A stretch of DNA of 64,000 bases, taken from assembly GCF_011806525.1 (NCBI RefSeq), contig NZ_JAAVKI010000001.1, positions 62,001-126,000 of the forward strand. The letters are read 5' to 3'. Origin of the DNA: Thalassospira sp. HF15 (GTDB taxonomy: Bacteria > Pseudomonadota > Alphaproteobacteria > Rhodospirillales > Thalassospiraceae). A program made the position numbers and the translations under genes. Below the pieces are notes generated by a model. That model ran no database searches. It was not told where the DNA came from and saw nothing but the letters and a program-made list of their open reading frames with translations. Shown in pieces: positions 26,161-35,009 of the stretch. Within the stretch, counting starts at the first letter, position 1; each line of letters begins with the position of its first letter.

Positions 26161-27393
26161 ATGCCAGGAAAACCGATCAAGGTGACATTTGAAGGGGCCC
26201 ATGGTGCCGAACTGGCCGCCCGGCTGGATCTGCCGACTGGTCCGGTCAAGGCCTATGCCCTGTTTGCCCATTGTTTTACCTGTACCAAGGATCTGATTGC
26301 GGCCCGCAAAATTGCCGAGGCGCTCACGATCGAAGGCATCGGCGTGCTGCGCTTTGATTTCACCGGATTGGGGGGATCGGGCGGTGATTTTGCCTCGACC
26401 AATTTTACCTCGAACCTTGATGATCTTGAACGCGCCGCCGATTTTCTGCGCGATGCGTTCGAGGCCCCCAAACTTCTGATCGGGCATTCGTTGGGCGGTG
26501 CTGCGGTTCTGGCTGTGGCCGATCGCATCAAGGAAACATCAGCAGTTGCCACCATCGGCGCACCGTCGGATGTAACGCACGTCACCCATAATTTTGCCGA
26601 TCATCTGGATGACATCCGTGAAAAGGGTGAGGCCGAGGTTTGCCTTGGCGGGCGGCCGTTCGTGATCCGCAAACAGTTTGTCGATGATCTTGGCGGGTAT
26701 GATCTGGAAGCGCAGGTGGCACAAATGAAAAAGGCGCTTCTGGTTATGCATGCGCCGCTTGACCAGACGGTCGGCATTGAAAATGCCGGTAAGATCTTTG
26801 ATGCCGCCAAACATCCCAAAAGCTTTGTCTCGCTTGATCAGGCTGATCATTTGCTGAGCGACCCGGCGGATGCGGCCTATGCAGCATCTGTGATTGCGGC
26901 ATGGGCGAAACGCTATTTGCCCGATGCCAATGAAACCACGCCTGAACTCAGCGAAGGTGTTGTTGTGCGTGAAACGGGCCTTGGCAAGTTCCAGTCGATG
27001 GTGCTGGCTGGCAAACATCGCCTGTTGGCCGATGAACCGGAAAAGGTCGGCGGCTTTGACAGCGGACCATCGCCCTATGATTATCTGTCAACCGCCCTTG
27101 GCAGTTGCACGGTGATGACAATCCGGATGTATGCCGATCACAAGGGGATCCCGATTGATTCAATCCGGGCCGAAGTCCTGCATCAGAAAGTCCATGCCGA
27201 TGATTGCGCCGAGTGCGGTGAACAGCATGCAGCAAAAGGCGGCAAGATCGATCGGTTCGAACGCATTGTCCGCTTCACGGGTGATCTGGATGACGCAACC
27301 CGTCAACGTCTGATCGAGATTGCCGATAAATGCCCGGTGCATAGAACACTCGAGGCAACATCACTGATCGTGACCCGCGAAGACCGGGCATAG
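26161..27393 (+). CDS. Alpha/beta hydrolase fused to an OsmC-type peroxiredoxin domain
   Basis: 410 residues, two domains. Residues 1-255 are an alpha/beta hydrolase (FAHCFTCTKDL near the N-terminus, nucleophile elbow GHSLGG near residue 108, DQADHLLS holding the likely His). Residues 265-410 are OsmC/Ohr-like, with the first redox Cys in ALGSCTVMTIRMYA and the second in DKCPVHRTLE. OsmC proteins reduce organic hydroperoxides with two cysteines. The fusion suggests that a lipid or ester hydroperoxide is first hydrolysed and then reduced, or the reverse; this is inference. CAGGAGA lies before the ATG. Single-gene unit closed by a strong terminator. Confidence 0.92.
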   Translation: MPGKPIKVTFEGAHGAELAARLDLPTGPVKAYALFAHCFTCTKDLIAARKIAEALTIEGIGVLRFDFTGLGGSGGDFASTNFTSNLDDLERAADFLRDAFEAPKLLIGHSLGGAAVLAVADRIKETSAVATIGAPSDVTHVTHNFADHLDDIREKGEAEVCLGGRPFVIRKQFVDDLGGYDLEAQVAQMKKALLVMHAPLDQTVGIENAGKIFDAAKHPKSFVSLDQADHLLSDPADAAYAASVIAAWAKRYLPDANETTPELSEGVVVRETGLGKFQSMVLAGKHRLLADEPEKVGGFDSGPSPYDYLSTALGSCTVMTIRMYADHKGIPIDSIRAEVLHQKVHADDCAECGEQHAAKGGKIDRFERIVRFTGDLDDATRQRLIEIADKCPVHRTLEATSLIVTREDRA

Positions 27394-27413
27394 GTTTCAG
27401 GGTGCTCCGCAAA

Positions 27414-27453
27414 CAAAAAACGCCTGACCGGTTTCCCGTGTCAGGCGTTTTTT
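27414..27453. terminator. Bidirectional terminator
   Basis: CGCCTGAC (27421-27428) pairs with GTCAGGCG (27440-27447), with an A run before and a T run after. It closes the OsmC-fusion gene on the plus strand and the long minus-strand operon that ends with the RidA gene. Confidence 0.9.
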
Positions 27454-27469
27454 ATAGTGTCAAAGGGAC

Positions 27470-27817
27470 TTAAGGCTTGGCCGCAATCACGATGAACTCA
27501 ACCAGATAATCCGGGGTAGCAAGCTTTGCTTCACCGCATGCGCGGCCCGGGGTGTGACCCTGTGGGACCCATGCATCCCAAACGGCATTCATCGCCGCAA
27601 AGTCTTTCATGTCGGCAAGCCAGATGGTGGTCGACAGGATGTGTTCCTTGTTTGAACCGCATTCGGCCAGAAGCGCATCAACCTTCTCAAGGCATTCCTT
27701 GGTCTGGTTTGTGATGTCGCTGTCGGGGTTACCAACCTGACCGGCAAGATAGATGGTGTTGCCATGGACAACGGCCTGGCTCATACGCGGGCCGGTGTGA
27801 AGACGCTGGATGCTCAT
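27470..27817 (-). CDS. RidA family (YjgF/YER057c/UK114) protein
   Basis: 115 residues, the full single RidA domain. VVHGNTIYLAGQVGNPDSD and the C-terminal PGRACGEAKLATPDYLVEFIVIA with the conserved arginine are typical. RidA proteins hydrolyse reactive enamines and imines made by PLP or flavin enzymes to ketones and ammonia. As the last gene of an operon with an FAD amine oxidase and an aminotransferase, it probably deals with an imine made by the oxidase. AAGGAG precedes the ATG. It is somewhat shorter than E. coli RidA (128). Confidence 0.9.
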   Translation of the reverse strand: MSIQRLHTGPRMSQAVVHGNTIYLAGQVGNPDSDITNQTKECLEKVDALLAECGSNKEHILSTTIWLADMKDFAAMNAVWDAWVPQGHTPGRACGEAKLATPDYLVEFIVIAAKP

Positions 27818-27863
27818 GAAACGCTCCTTGTTAAAGCATTGGATATATTATTCGAATTTGCGG

Positions 27864-29150
27864 TTAGGTATCACGCTTTTGCACGCCGCACCAGTCGGCA
27901 ATGAACAGGGCAAGCACCTCGGTAACTTCCATCATTGATGCAATCGAAACCCGTTCATCAATCCCGTGAATGCGTTCGGCCTTGGGGCCGTAACAGGTGG
28001 CCGGGATGTCCCCGTAAATCTGGAAAAAGCGCGCATCGGTCGTCGCGGTCGAGGCGAGGTTTTTGATCTCCTTGCCCGTAACTTCCTGATGAATATCGCC
28101 GATCATGGACATCATCGGGTGATTGATATCCATCTCGCAGCCTTCGGCCTGAAAACCGCGATAGGTGATGTCGATCTTGGCACCCTTGCAGGCCGGGTGG
28201 TTATCAAGCGCACTTTGTTTGACGGCCTCAACCGTTTCGCGCACCTTTTCAAGTTCCATGCCCGGATAGAACCCGACACGGATATCAGCGGTGCAAACCG
28301 GCGGCACGGTTGACGCCCATTCCCCACCTTCGATTTTGCCAAGATTGAAATTTACCGGATGGACATGCGCGCCAAAGGCAGCGTGACGATGGGTCGGGTG
28401 GTTCCAGATCTCCTCGACCTCTTTGAGGGTTTCAAAGAACCCAAAGGCGGACTCAATGGCGTTACTGCCAGCTGATGTATCAAGAACATGTGCCGGGCTG
28501 CCCGATACATGAATTTGGAACCACATGACACCGAGTTGGGCGGTCATCAGAGTCTGGTTGAACGGTTCGGGAATGATGGCGCAATCGGCCTTGTAGCCGG
28601 CATGCAGGCAGGCAAGCGCCCCGTTGCCGGTGCATTCTTCTTCGATCACGGATTGCAGGGTGACATCTGCAGCCGGTTCTAGCCCGATATCGTGAAGCGC
28701 CTGAAGCGCCTGACAATAGGCAATGATGCCTGCTTTCATATCCCCGGCACCACGCCCGTAAATCCAGTCATCCTCGACATGCGGGGTGAACGGCCCGTGC
28801 TGCCATTGTTCTGCCGGACCGGTCGGTACAACATCCATATGACCATTGAGGATCAGGCTGCGCCCGGTCGGGTTTTTCGGGCGATGCAAGCCAACGACGT
28901 TTTCTCGCCCGTCATAGCCATCAATCACCGGCGGTGAAAAGCCCGGCTGATCGCGAAGTGCTTCGATATCAATCGCAACCCGTTCGACCCCAAGTCCCAT
29001 CTTGGCGAAGTTCTCGGAAATCCAGTCCTGAGCGGATGCCTCGTTGCCAAGCAGGCTTTCATGACGCACCAGCGCGCACAAATCATCGATGGCACTTTGG
29101 GTGCGCTTTGAAACAGCTTCACGAAGGGCTGCGCGATCAAAGTCTGTCAT
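27864..29150 (-). CDS. M20 family peptidase/deacylase (ArgE/DapE type)
   Basis: 428 residues. Metal-binding motifs of the M20 two-zinc family are present: NGHMDVVP (about residue 100), GRGAGDMKAG (about 134) and EEECTGNG (about 170) with the catalytic Glu, plus a dimerisation domain in the middle (MWFQIHVSGSPAHVLDTSAG). Family members remove acyl groups from amino acids (ArgE), succinyl groups (DapE) or split dipeptides. In this operon it could deacylate an imported N-acyl amine or amino acid. The ATG is preceded by GGAGAG. It lies between an FAD oxidase gene and ridA, all on the minus strand. Confidence 0.92.
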   Translation of the reverse strand: MTDFDRAALREAVSKRTQSAIDDLCALVRHESLLGNEASAQDWISENFAKMGLGVERVAIDIEALRDQPGFSPPVIDGYDGRENVVGLHRPKNPTGRSLILNGHMDVVPTGPAEQWQHGPFTPHVEDDWIYGRGAGDMKAGIIAYCQALQALHDIGLEPAADVTLQSVIEEECTGNGALACLHAGYKADCAIIPEPFNQTLMTAQLGVMWFQIHVSGSPAHVLDTSAGSNAIESAFGFFETLKEVEEIWNHPTHRHAAFGAHVHPVNFNLGKIEGGEWASTVPPVCTADIRVGFYPGMELEKVRETVEAVKQSALDNHPACKGAKIDITYRGFQAEGCEMDINHPMMSMIGDIHQEVTGKEIKNLASTATTDARFFQIYGDIPATCYGPKAERIHGIDERVSIASMMEVTEVLALFIADWCGVQKRDT

Positions 29151-29198
29151 TGGTATCTCTCCAAAACGGCCGGTTCCGTTGATTTAGTTGCCGATGAT

Positions 29199-30344
29199 TT
29201 ACTTGCCGCTAGCAAGGGTGGGGCGGGTTGCCGACAAGGCATCCGTGGTGATGCCAAGCTTTTCCATCTGTGGCGGAACACCCTTTCCGGTGATGATGCT
29301 TGCGGCATATTCGCCCATGGCCGGTGCGGTCTGGATACCGTAGCCGCCTTGTCCCGCCAGCCAGTAGAAACTGTCATCGGCCGGATCAAAACTTGAAACC
29401 GGATCACCATCGGCAAAGAAGCTACGCAACCCGGCCCAGCTTTCACCCGGACGGCGGACCTCGATGCTGGTGGCCGTCATCAGGCGATCAATGGTAATCG
29501 CAATATCAAGTTCTTCGGGCTGCACGTCATGGGGTTCGGTCGGTGTGGTATCGGCGGGCGACACCAGCAAACGACCTGCGTCTTCCTTGAAGTACAATGT
29601 CTCATCAAGGCTTGCGACCAGTGGCCAGCCATGCGGTTTTACATCGGCTGGAACATCAACCATCACCGCCGTGCGGCGTTTGGGCACGATGCCAAGTGGT
29701 TTGATGTCGGCCTTGGTGGCGATGTCATCAGCCCAGGCACCGGCGGCGTTGACGACGATATCACCGGTATAGACATCACCCTTTGCGAGGGTGACTTGCC
29801 ATTTTCCATCGGCCTTGCCGATTGCGCTGACATCGGCCTTGGTGATAACCGTGCCTCCCAACGCCTTGAACTGGCGGATAAAGCCCCAATGCAGTGCATG
29901 CACGTCGATATCCATGGCTTCTGGCTCATAGGCGGCCTTGGCAACACGGTCGGTATGCAGAACCGGAATGATTTCCTTGAGTTCATCCGGGGTCAGTTCA
30001 ACAAAGTTGGCCCCGTTCGCACGGCCTTCGGAAAGGATAGCATCAAGTTTGACTTCTTCGCCCGGTGCGGCGGTCATGATGATGCCACGCGGCGTCAGGA
30101 TCGGGTTTTCACTAAATCCGTCTGGCGGTGTGATGAAGAATTCCCGGCTTGCGGTCGACATCTTGCGGATGATTTTCGGGCCATAGGTCTCGCTGTAAAG
30201 CGCGGCAGATCGGCCGGTGCTGTGATAGCCCGGCTGGTCTTCGCGCTCAAAAACGGTGACGGATTTACCCGCCTTGGCCAAAAAGAATGCTGCTGACATT
30301 CCGGCGATGCCGCCGCCGATGATCAGGATGTCCGAATGAGTCAT
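29199..30344 (-). CDS. FAD-dependent amine/amino-acid oxidoreductase (DAO family)
   Basis: 381 residues. The N-terminal dinucleotide fold is ILIIGGGIAGMSAAFFLAKAG (residues 6-26) and a DAO-type C-terminus reads YWLAGQGGYGIQTAPAMGEYAA. Members oxidise secondary or primary amines and D-amino acids to imines (glycine oxidase, sarcosine oxidase, D-amino acid dehydrogenase). The position between the deacetylase and M20 genes, with ridA downstream, suggests oxidation of an amino group of the operon's substrate. AGAAGG lies six bases before the ATG. The gap to the deacetylase gene is only 11 bases. Confidence 0.9.
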   Translation of the reverse strand: MTHSDILIIGGGIAGMSAAFFLAKAGKSVTVFEREDQPGYHSTGRSAALYSETYGPKIIRKMSTASREFFITPPDGFSENPILTPRGIIMTAAPGEEVKLDAILSEGRANGANFVELTPDELKEIIPVLHTDRVAKAAYEPEAMDIDVHALHWGFIRQFKALGGTVITKADVSAIGKADGKWQVTLAKGDVYTGDIVVNAAGAWADDIATKADIKPLGIVPKRRTAVMVDVPADVKPHGWPLVASLDETLYFKEDAGRLLVSPADTTPTEPHDVQPEELDIAITIDRLMTATSIEVRRPGESWAGLRSFFADGDPVSSFDPADDSFYWLAGQGGYGIQTAPAMGEYAASIITGKGVPPQMEKLGITTDALSATRPTLASGK

Positions 30345-30355
30345 TTGGGGCCTTC

Positions 30356-31399
30356 TTAAATCGTATTGGTCTTGGTGGTCGCGCCAAAGCCACTGATGAA
30401 TTGATAAAGGTTTTCTGCAAGCGTTTCACTAACATAGCCACCTTCCTGCACTAACACGGTCGGGCAGGAAAGCGTGCCAATTTTTTCGCCGATCCGGGCA
30501 AAGCCATCGGGACTGACAGTCAATCCGCCAAACGGATCATCTCGCGAGGCATCCAGCCCAAGTGCAATAACAACCGCATCGGCACCGAAATCGTCAATCT
30601 TTGCCAAGGCGCGGTCAAGTGCATCAAGGAATATGGCGTCACCGCTGCCAAGGGGCAGGGGCTGATTGTGGTTAAAGCCAAGCCCGTCCTGTTCACCGAC
30701 TTCCTCGGCATGTCCCCAGAAGAACGGATAGAAATCCATCGGGTCGGCATGGATCGACAGGGTCATGACATCTGATCGATCATAGAAAATATGTTGCGTG
30801 CCATTGCCATGATGCAGGTCGATGTCAAGGATCGCCACCCGATCATACTTGGTGCGCAGTTCCTGAGCGGCAATCGCGCTGTTGTTCAGATAACAAAAGC
30901 CCCCTGCGATGTTGCCACTTGCATGATGTCCGGGCGGGCGGCACAGGGCATAGGCGGTATTCACACCCTGATCACGCACATGACGGGCAGCGGCAATTGC
31001 GGTTTGCGCACTGGCATAGGCAGAATGCCATGTGGTAGCTGATACCGGGCAGGACGTGTCGCCAAGGTGAAAGCCCGCCTTGCCCGCAGGATGGCGCGGG
31101 TAGGGGACTGTGCGATCAAACGGATGGATATTTGGAATGACCTGCTCAGCACCGCCGACATCCTGCCATTCATCATGAATGGTCTGCAGAAAGTTCAGAT
31201 ATTGCGCATCGTGAATGGCCGCAATCGGGGCCAGCCCGACATCAGTGGAGCTGCGAAGATCAAGGCCCAGACGCGATACGGCACCGCGCAGAATTTCAGC
31301 ACGCTCCGGGACTTCGGGGATCGGCTTGTTCTCGCCCGCGACAATGAAGGTCTTGCCGTGATGGCGGAGCTGATCGTCTGAGAAATAGGCATGCATCAT
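30356..31399 (-). CDS. Histone deacetylase superfamily enzyme, acetylpolyamine aminohydrolase-like
   Basis: 347 residues, close to Mycoplana AphA (341), to which it looks similar throughout. Zinc and catalytic motifs are CRPPGHHASG (tandem His, about residue 155), DIDLHHGNGTQ (Asp and His ligands, about 195) and a late GLDASRDDPFGG with the third ligand; the VQEGGY tyrosine near residue 320 stabilises the oxyanion. The enzyme removes acetyl groups from acetylated amines such as acetylputrescine. The operon includes a polyamine-type importer, an aminotransferase and a BKACE, so the true substrate may be an acetylated diamine or diamino acid. The start is ATGATG (31399 or 31396). Confidence 0.9.
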   Translation of the reverse strand: MMHAYFSDDQLRHHGKTFIVAGENKPIPEVPERAEILRGAVSRLGLDLRSSTDVGLAPIAAIHDAQYLNFLQTIHDEWQDVGGAEQVIPNIHPFDRTVPYPRHPAGKAGFHLGDTSCPVSATTWHSAYASAQTAIAAARHVRDQGVNTAYALCRPPGHHASGNIAGGFCYLNNSAIAAQELRTKYDRVAILDIDLHHGNGTQHIFYDRSDVMTLSIHADPMDFYPFFWGHAEEVGEQDGLGFNHNQPLPLGSGDAIFLDALDRALAKIDDFGADAVVIALGLDASRDDPFGGLTVSPDGFARIGEKIGTLSCPTVLVQEGGYVSETLAENLYQFISGFGATTKTNTI

Positions 31400-31465
31400 T
31401 GTTGCCGCCTTTCACGTCATGTGGTCAAACGGTGTTTGCAATCGTGGATCGTGCTGATCCGGCCT

Positions 31466-32395
31466 CTAGAAGGCGACCTTGTCGCCGCCTTTAAGGCCAA
31501 GAATTGCTCGGGCTTCGTCCGGGGTGGCGATTTCAAGCGACAACCCGTCAAGCACCTCGCGGATTTTGCGCACCTGTGATGCGTTGTCTGGCGCCAGCTC
31601 GCCCTTTTTCAGATACAGGTTATCTTCAAGGCCGACCCGCACATTGCCACCCATCGCGGCCGACATGCTGCCAAGCGGCATCTGATGACGTCCTGCCCCC
31701 AGAACGGAAAACTGGTACTGGTCACCAAACAACTTGTCGGCTGTACGTTTCAGGTGGGCCAGGTTATCCGGGTCCGCGCCGATGCCGCCCAGAACGCCCA
31801 GAACAAACTGAATGAAGATCGGACCTTTGATCAGGCCACGGTCAACGAAATGCGCCAGCGTATAAAGATGGCCGACGTCATAGCATTCGAATTCGAACCG
31901 GGTGCCATTTGCTTCCCCCAAGTCGGCCAGAATGGTTTCGATGTCGGAAAACGTGTTCTTGAAAACAAAGTCGCGGCTGCTTTCAAGGAATTCGGGTTCC
32001 CAGTCATGTTTCCATTCGCTGCGTCCGGCAAGGGCCGGGAACAGGCCGAAATTCATTGTGCCCATGTTCAACGACGCCATTTCCGGTGCCGCTTCACGTG
32101 CAGCCCGGATGCGATCACGAACGTTCATGTTCATGCCGCCGCCGGTCGAAATGTTGATCACTGCATTGGTCGCTGCCTTGATCTTTGGCAGGAATTGCAT
32201 GAACACGTCCGGGTCCGGGCTTGGATAACCGGTTTTTGGGTCACGCGCATGCAAATGCAGGATCGATGCACCGGCATTTGCGGCATCAATCGCCTGCTCG
32301 GCGATTTCATCGGGGGTTACCGGCAAGTTCGGGCTCATGGACGGGGTATGAACCGATCCTGTAATCGCACAGGTGATGATAACTTTGCGGCTCAT
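31466..32395 (-). CDS. BKACE (beta-keto acid cleavage enzyme, DUF849)
   Basis: 309 residues, full length for the family founded by 3-keto-5-aminohexanoate cleavage enzyme (Kce). Zinc ligands are the pair in LHLHARDP (about residues 47-49), with NISTGGGMNMNVRDR near residue 100. BKACE enzymes react a beta-keto acid with acetyl-CoA to give acetoacetate and a shortened acyl-CoA; another member cleaves dehydrocarnitine. The start overlaps the aminotransferase stop by four bases, which strongly suggests that the aminotransferase makes its beta-keto acid. Which beta-keto acid is used depends on residues I cannot assign by eye. Confidence 0.92.
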   Translation of the reverse strand: MSRKVIITCAITGSVHTPSMSPNLPVTPDEIAEQAIDAANAGASILHLHARDPKTGYPSPDPDVFMQFLPKIKAATNAVINISTGGGMNMNVRDRIRAAREAAPEMASLNMGTMNFGLFPALAGRSEWKHDWEPEFLESSRDFVFKNTFSDIETILADLGEANGTRFEFECYDVGHLYTLAHFVDRGLIKGPIFIQFVLGVLGGIGADPDNLAHLKRTADKLFGDQYQFSVLGAGRHQMPLGSMSAAMGGNVRVGLEDNLYLKKGELAPDNASQVRKIREVLDGLSLEIATPDEARAILGLKGGDKVAF

Positions 32396-33768
32396 GCGAA
32401 GGCTCCTGCGATAACAAGCTCGTCCTGAAGTTCCGTAAGCGCCTTGCGCAGCGGCCCCAGGATATCTGCAAACTGTTCCTTGGTGATGGTCATCGGCGGG
32501 CAGACCATGACATGGTCACCACGATAGCCGCCGCGTGTCCGACGCCAGTAAATGATCAGGCCCATGTCATAGGCAATGTCGACCAGTCGTGCGGCAGCCA
32601 TATGTTTGGGATCAAGCGGTTCCATACTGTCACGGTTCTTGACCAGTTCCATGGCCAGCAAAAGTCCCTTGCCGCGGACATCGCCAATCATCGGGAAGTC
32701 TTCGGCCAGTTTGGACAATTCGTCCTTCAGGGCCGCACCATTGGTCGCTGCGTTTTCAAGCAGATTGTCCTCGTCAATCACATCAAGAACAGCATTGCCT
32801 GCCGCACACGCCAACGGGTTCCCGGCATAGGTATAACCGTGAATGAACCCGCCATGATCAAGAACCGGACCAACGATGCGATCAGGCGCAATCATCGCGC
32901 CAAGCGGTGCATATCCGGCAGCCAGACCCTTGGAAACGGCAAGGATGTCAGGCGTGATGCCCCAGTGTTCGGCAGCGAAATATTTGCCGGTACGGCCAGC
33001 CCCCGTCATGACCTCGTCATAGATCAAAAGGATGCCGTACTGATCGCAAATTTCGCGAATGCGGCCATAGTAACTGTCCGGTGCAACAAGGGCGCCGGTG
33101 GCAGCCCCGCCAACCGGTTCCATGATGAAACCAAGGACGGTTTCCGGACCCTGTTTGATGATCTCGGCTTCCAGCATGTTGGCATATTTTATGCCGCGCT
33201 CATGATCGCTCAGATCATCACGATCCAGATAGCAGGTCGGTGCCGGAATTTTTGGCTGATCAACCATCATCGGCGCAAAAGGCGCATGCATCGGCGTATA
33301 GCCGGTGATGGCAAGCGCGCCCAGCGTTGCGCCATGGTAACTTGGAAAACGTGAAATGATTTTCGTGCGCTGCGCTTCGCCGTTGGCCAGCGCATATTGC
33401 CGTGCAAGCTTAAGACAGCTTTCAACGGCCTCAGACCCGCCAGAAACAAAGAAGACGCGCTCAAGGTCACCCGGTGCACGTTCGGCAAGGCGAACGGCAA
33501 GGTCTTCGGCAGCGTCATTTTCAAAATGCAGGCGATAGGCGAAGCTTGCCTTTTCAAGCTGCTTCATCATCGCCGCAACGACGCGCGGGTCGCTATGGCC
33601 GATATTGCTGACCATGGCACCACTGGACGCATCGATATAGCGTTTGCCATCGACATCCCACATATAGACGCCTTCTGATCGGTCGATCAGCGGGCGGCGG
33701 GACCGGCTTTGATAAAACAGACGGGATTCCCGGTTATGTCCGACGGGACTTTTGGGGGCATGCGTCAT
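32392..33768 (-). CDS. Class III PLP aminotransferase
   Basis: 458 residues from ATG 33768, behind AGGAGA; an open frame to 33837 adds 23 residues of low quality. It is a class III (omega-amino acid) aminotransferase: GSEAVESCLKLARQYA near residue 100, LLIYDEVMTGAGRTG near 240 with the PLP Asp, and AVSKGLAAGYAPLGAM with the Schiff-base Lys near 275. Such enzymes transaminate beta-alanine, GABA, putrescine or other omega- and beta-amines. Coupled by overlap to the BKACE gene, it most likely converts a 3-amino acid to its 3-keto form. It lies 38 bases behind the ABC ATPase gene. Confidence 0.9.
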   Translation of the reverse strand: MTHAPKSPVGHNRESRLFYQSRSRRPLIDRSEGVYMWDVDGKRYIDASSGAMVSNIGHSDPRVVAAMMKQLEKASFAYRLHFENDAAEDLAVRLAERAPGDLERVFFVSGGSEAVESCLKLARQYALANGEAQRTKIISRFPSYHGATLGALAITGYTPMHAPFAPMMVDQPKIPAPTCYLDRDDLSDHERGIKYANMLEAEIIKQGPETVLGFIMEPVGGAATGALVAPDSYYGRIREICDQYGILLIYDEVMTGAGRTGKYFAAEHWGITPDILAVSKGLAAGYAPLGAMIAPDRIVGPVLDHGGFIHGYTYAGNPLACAAGNAVLDVIDEDNLLENAATNGAALKDELSKLAEDFPMIGDVRGKGLLLAMELVKNRDSMEPLDPKHMAAARLVDIAYDMGLIIYWRRTRGGYRGDHVMVCPPMTITKEQFADILGPLRKALTELQDELVIAGAFA

Positions 33769-33806
33769 TTCTGGTGGCTCTCCTGAACCGGCTACATATT
33801 GGACGT

Positions 33807-34904
33807 TCAGTCCTGATGGCCGGGCAACAACACACAATTACGGGCAGCGATATGCATGAAAATATCGGCGCCTTCCTGATGGGGGCGGGCATCAATCGGA
33901 TTGATGACCTGCCAGTCGCGGCCATTGGCCTCGACAAAGTAACGGGCCTGTTGGCCCAGATAGTCAACGGTTTTGATCTTTCCGGGGATGGCAATGACGC
34001 CATCGGTGGCATCGTTCTGTTCGGAAAGACCAATTTTTTCGGCACGGATGACAGCGCGCACATCCTTTGAACCCTTGGCCTTGGCCGTTTGTTCGTCGGT
34101 GGTCAGCAATGTTTCACCGCTTTCAAGGCTGACATTGGTAAAGGCCGCATCCGGGCTGCCCAGATTGCCAGCAATGATATTGGAATGACCTAGGAAGTCT
34201 GCAACAAAGGCCGATGCCGGATTATTGTAAACTTCTTCCGGTGCGCCTTCCTGCTCAACAAAGCCATTGTTCATCACAACCAGCTTGTCAGACATGGCAA
34301 GGGCTTCGGACTGGTCATGGGTAACAAAGACCGTGGCAACGCCCAGTTCGCGCTGAATACGTTTAAGCTCAACACGCATTTCTTCGCGCAGATTGGCATC
34401 AAGCGCAGACAGTGGTTCATCAAGCAGCAAAACGTCAGGTTCAATCACGATCGCACGCGCAAGCGCAATACGCTGCTGCTGGCCACCTGAAAGCTGGTTG
34501 GGATAACGGTCTGCGACATGGGGCAGTTGGACAAGATCAAGCGCCTTGTTGACCTTGTCGGCAATGTCGGCCTTGGACACGTTACGGTATTTCAGGCCAA
34601 AGGCGATGTTGTCAAAGATCGACTTGTGCGGAAACAGGGCATAGTTCTGAAACACAAGGCCAAGATTGCGCTTGTGGATCGGCAGGCTGTTGACCCGTTT
34701 GCCCCGGATCAGCAGGTCACCCTCAGAGATATCGGTCAGACCCGCAATCATGCGCAGCGTCGTCGTCTTGCCGCAGCCCGACGGGCCAAGGAAAGTCACA
34801 AAGCTGTTGTCCGGAACAGTCAAATCCATGCGTTTCACTGCGGTGAACTCACCAAAGCGTTTGACGACATTTTGCAGTTCAACGGCGTTGTTTGTGTCTG
34901 CCAT
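33807..34904 (-). CDS. Polyamine-type ABC transporter ATP-binding protein (PotA-like)
   Basis: 365 residues from ATG 34904, eight bases after AGGGT; upstream in-frame residues to 34952 lack a ribosome site. Walker [10 protein letters not shown] (about residue 38), signature LSGGQQQR (about 137), Walker B VLLLDEP (about 157) and a C-terminal TOBE domain are all present. It powers the importer formed by the two permeases and the periplasmic binding protein encoded just before it. The PotABCD family carries putrescine, spermidine and related cations. The gene order here is permease, permease, binding protein, ATPase. Confidence 0.93.
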   Translation of the reverse strand: MADTNNAVELQNVVKRFGEFTAVKRMDLTVPDNSFVTFLGPSGCGKTTTLRMIAGLTDISEGDLLIRGKRVNSLPIHKRNLGLVFQNYALFPHKSIFDNIAFGLKYRNVSKADIADKVNKALDLVQLPHVADRYPNQLSGGQQQRIALARAIVIEPDVLLLDEPLSALDANLREEMRVELKRIQRELGVATVFVTHDQSEALAMSDKLVVMNNGFVEQEGAPEEVYNNPASAFVADFLGHSNIIAGNLGSPDAAFTNVSLESGETLLTTDEQTAKAKGSKDVRAVIRAEKIGLSEQNDATDGVIAIPGKIKTVDYLGQQARYFVEANGRDWQVINPIDARPHQEGADIFMHIAARNCVLLPGHQD

Positions 34905-34954
34905 TGTTAAATACCCTGTCTGAATTGGGCCGCACCCGACATAAGGCGGCAAGG

Positions 34955-34986
34955 GTGTCCTGGCCCTTGAAACAAGGCCAGGACAC
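34955..34986 (-). other. Intercistronic hairpin after the binding protein gene
   Basis: GTGTCCTGGCC (34955-34965) and GGCCAGGACAC (34976-34986) form a perfect 11-base-pair stem with a 10-base loop, 23 bases beyond the stop of the binding protein gene on the minus strand. It has no T run, so it likely stabilises the upstream message so that binding protein is made in excess over the ATPase. Confidence 0.6.
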
Positions 34987-35009
34987 AGTTTCAGGTGAAC
35001 AATCCCGGC

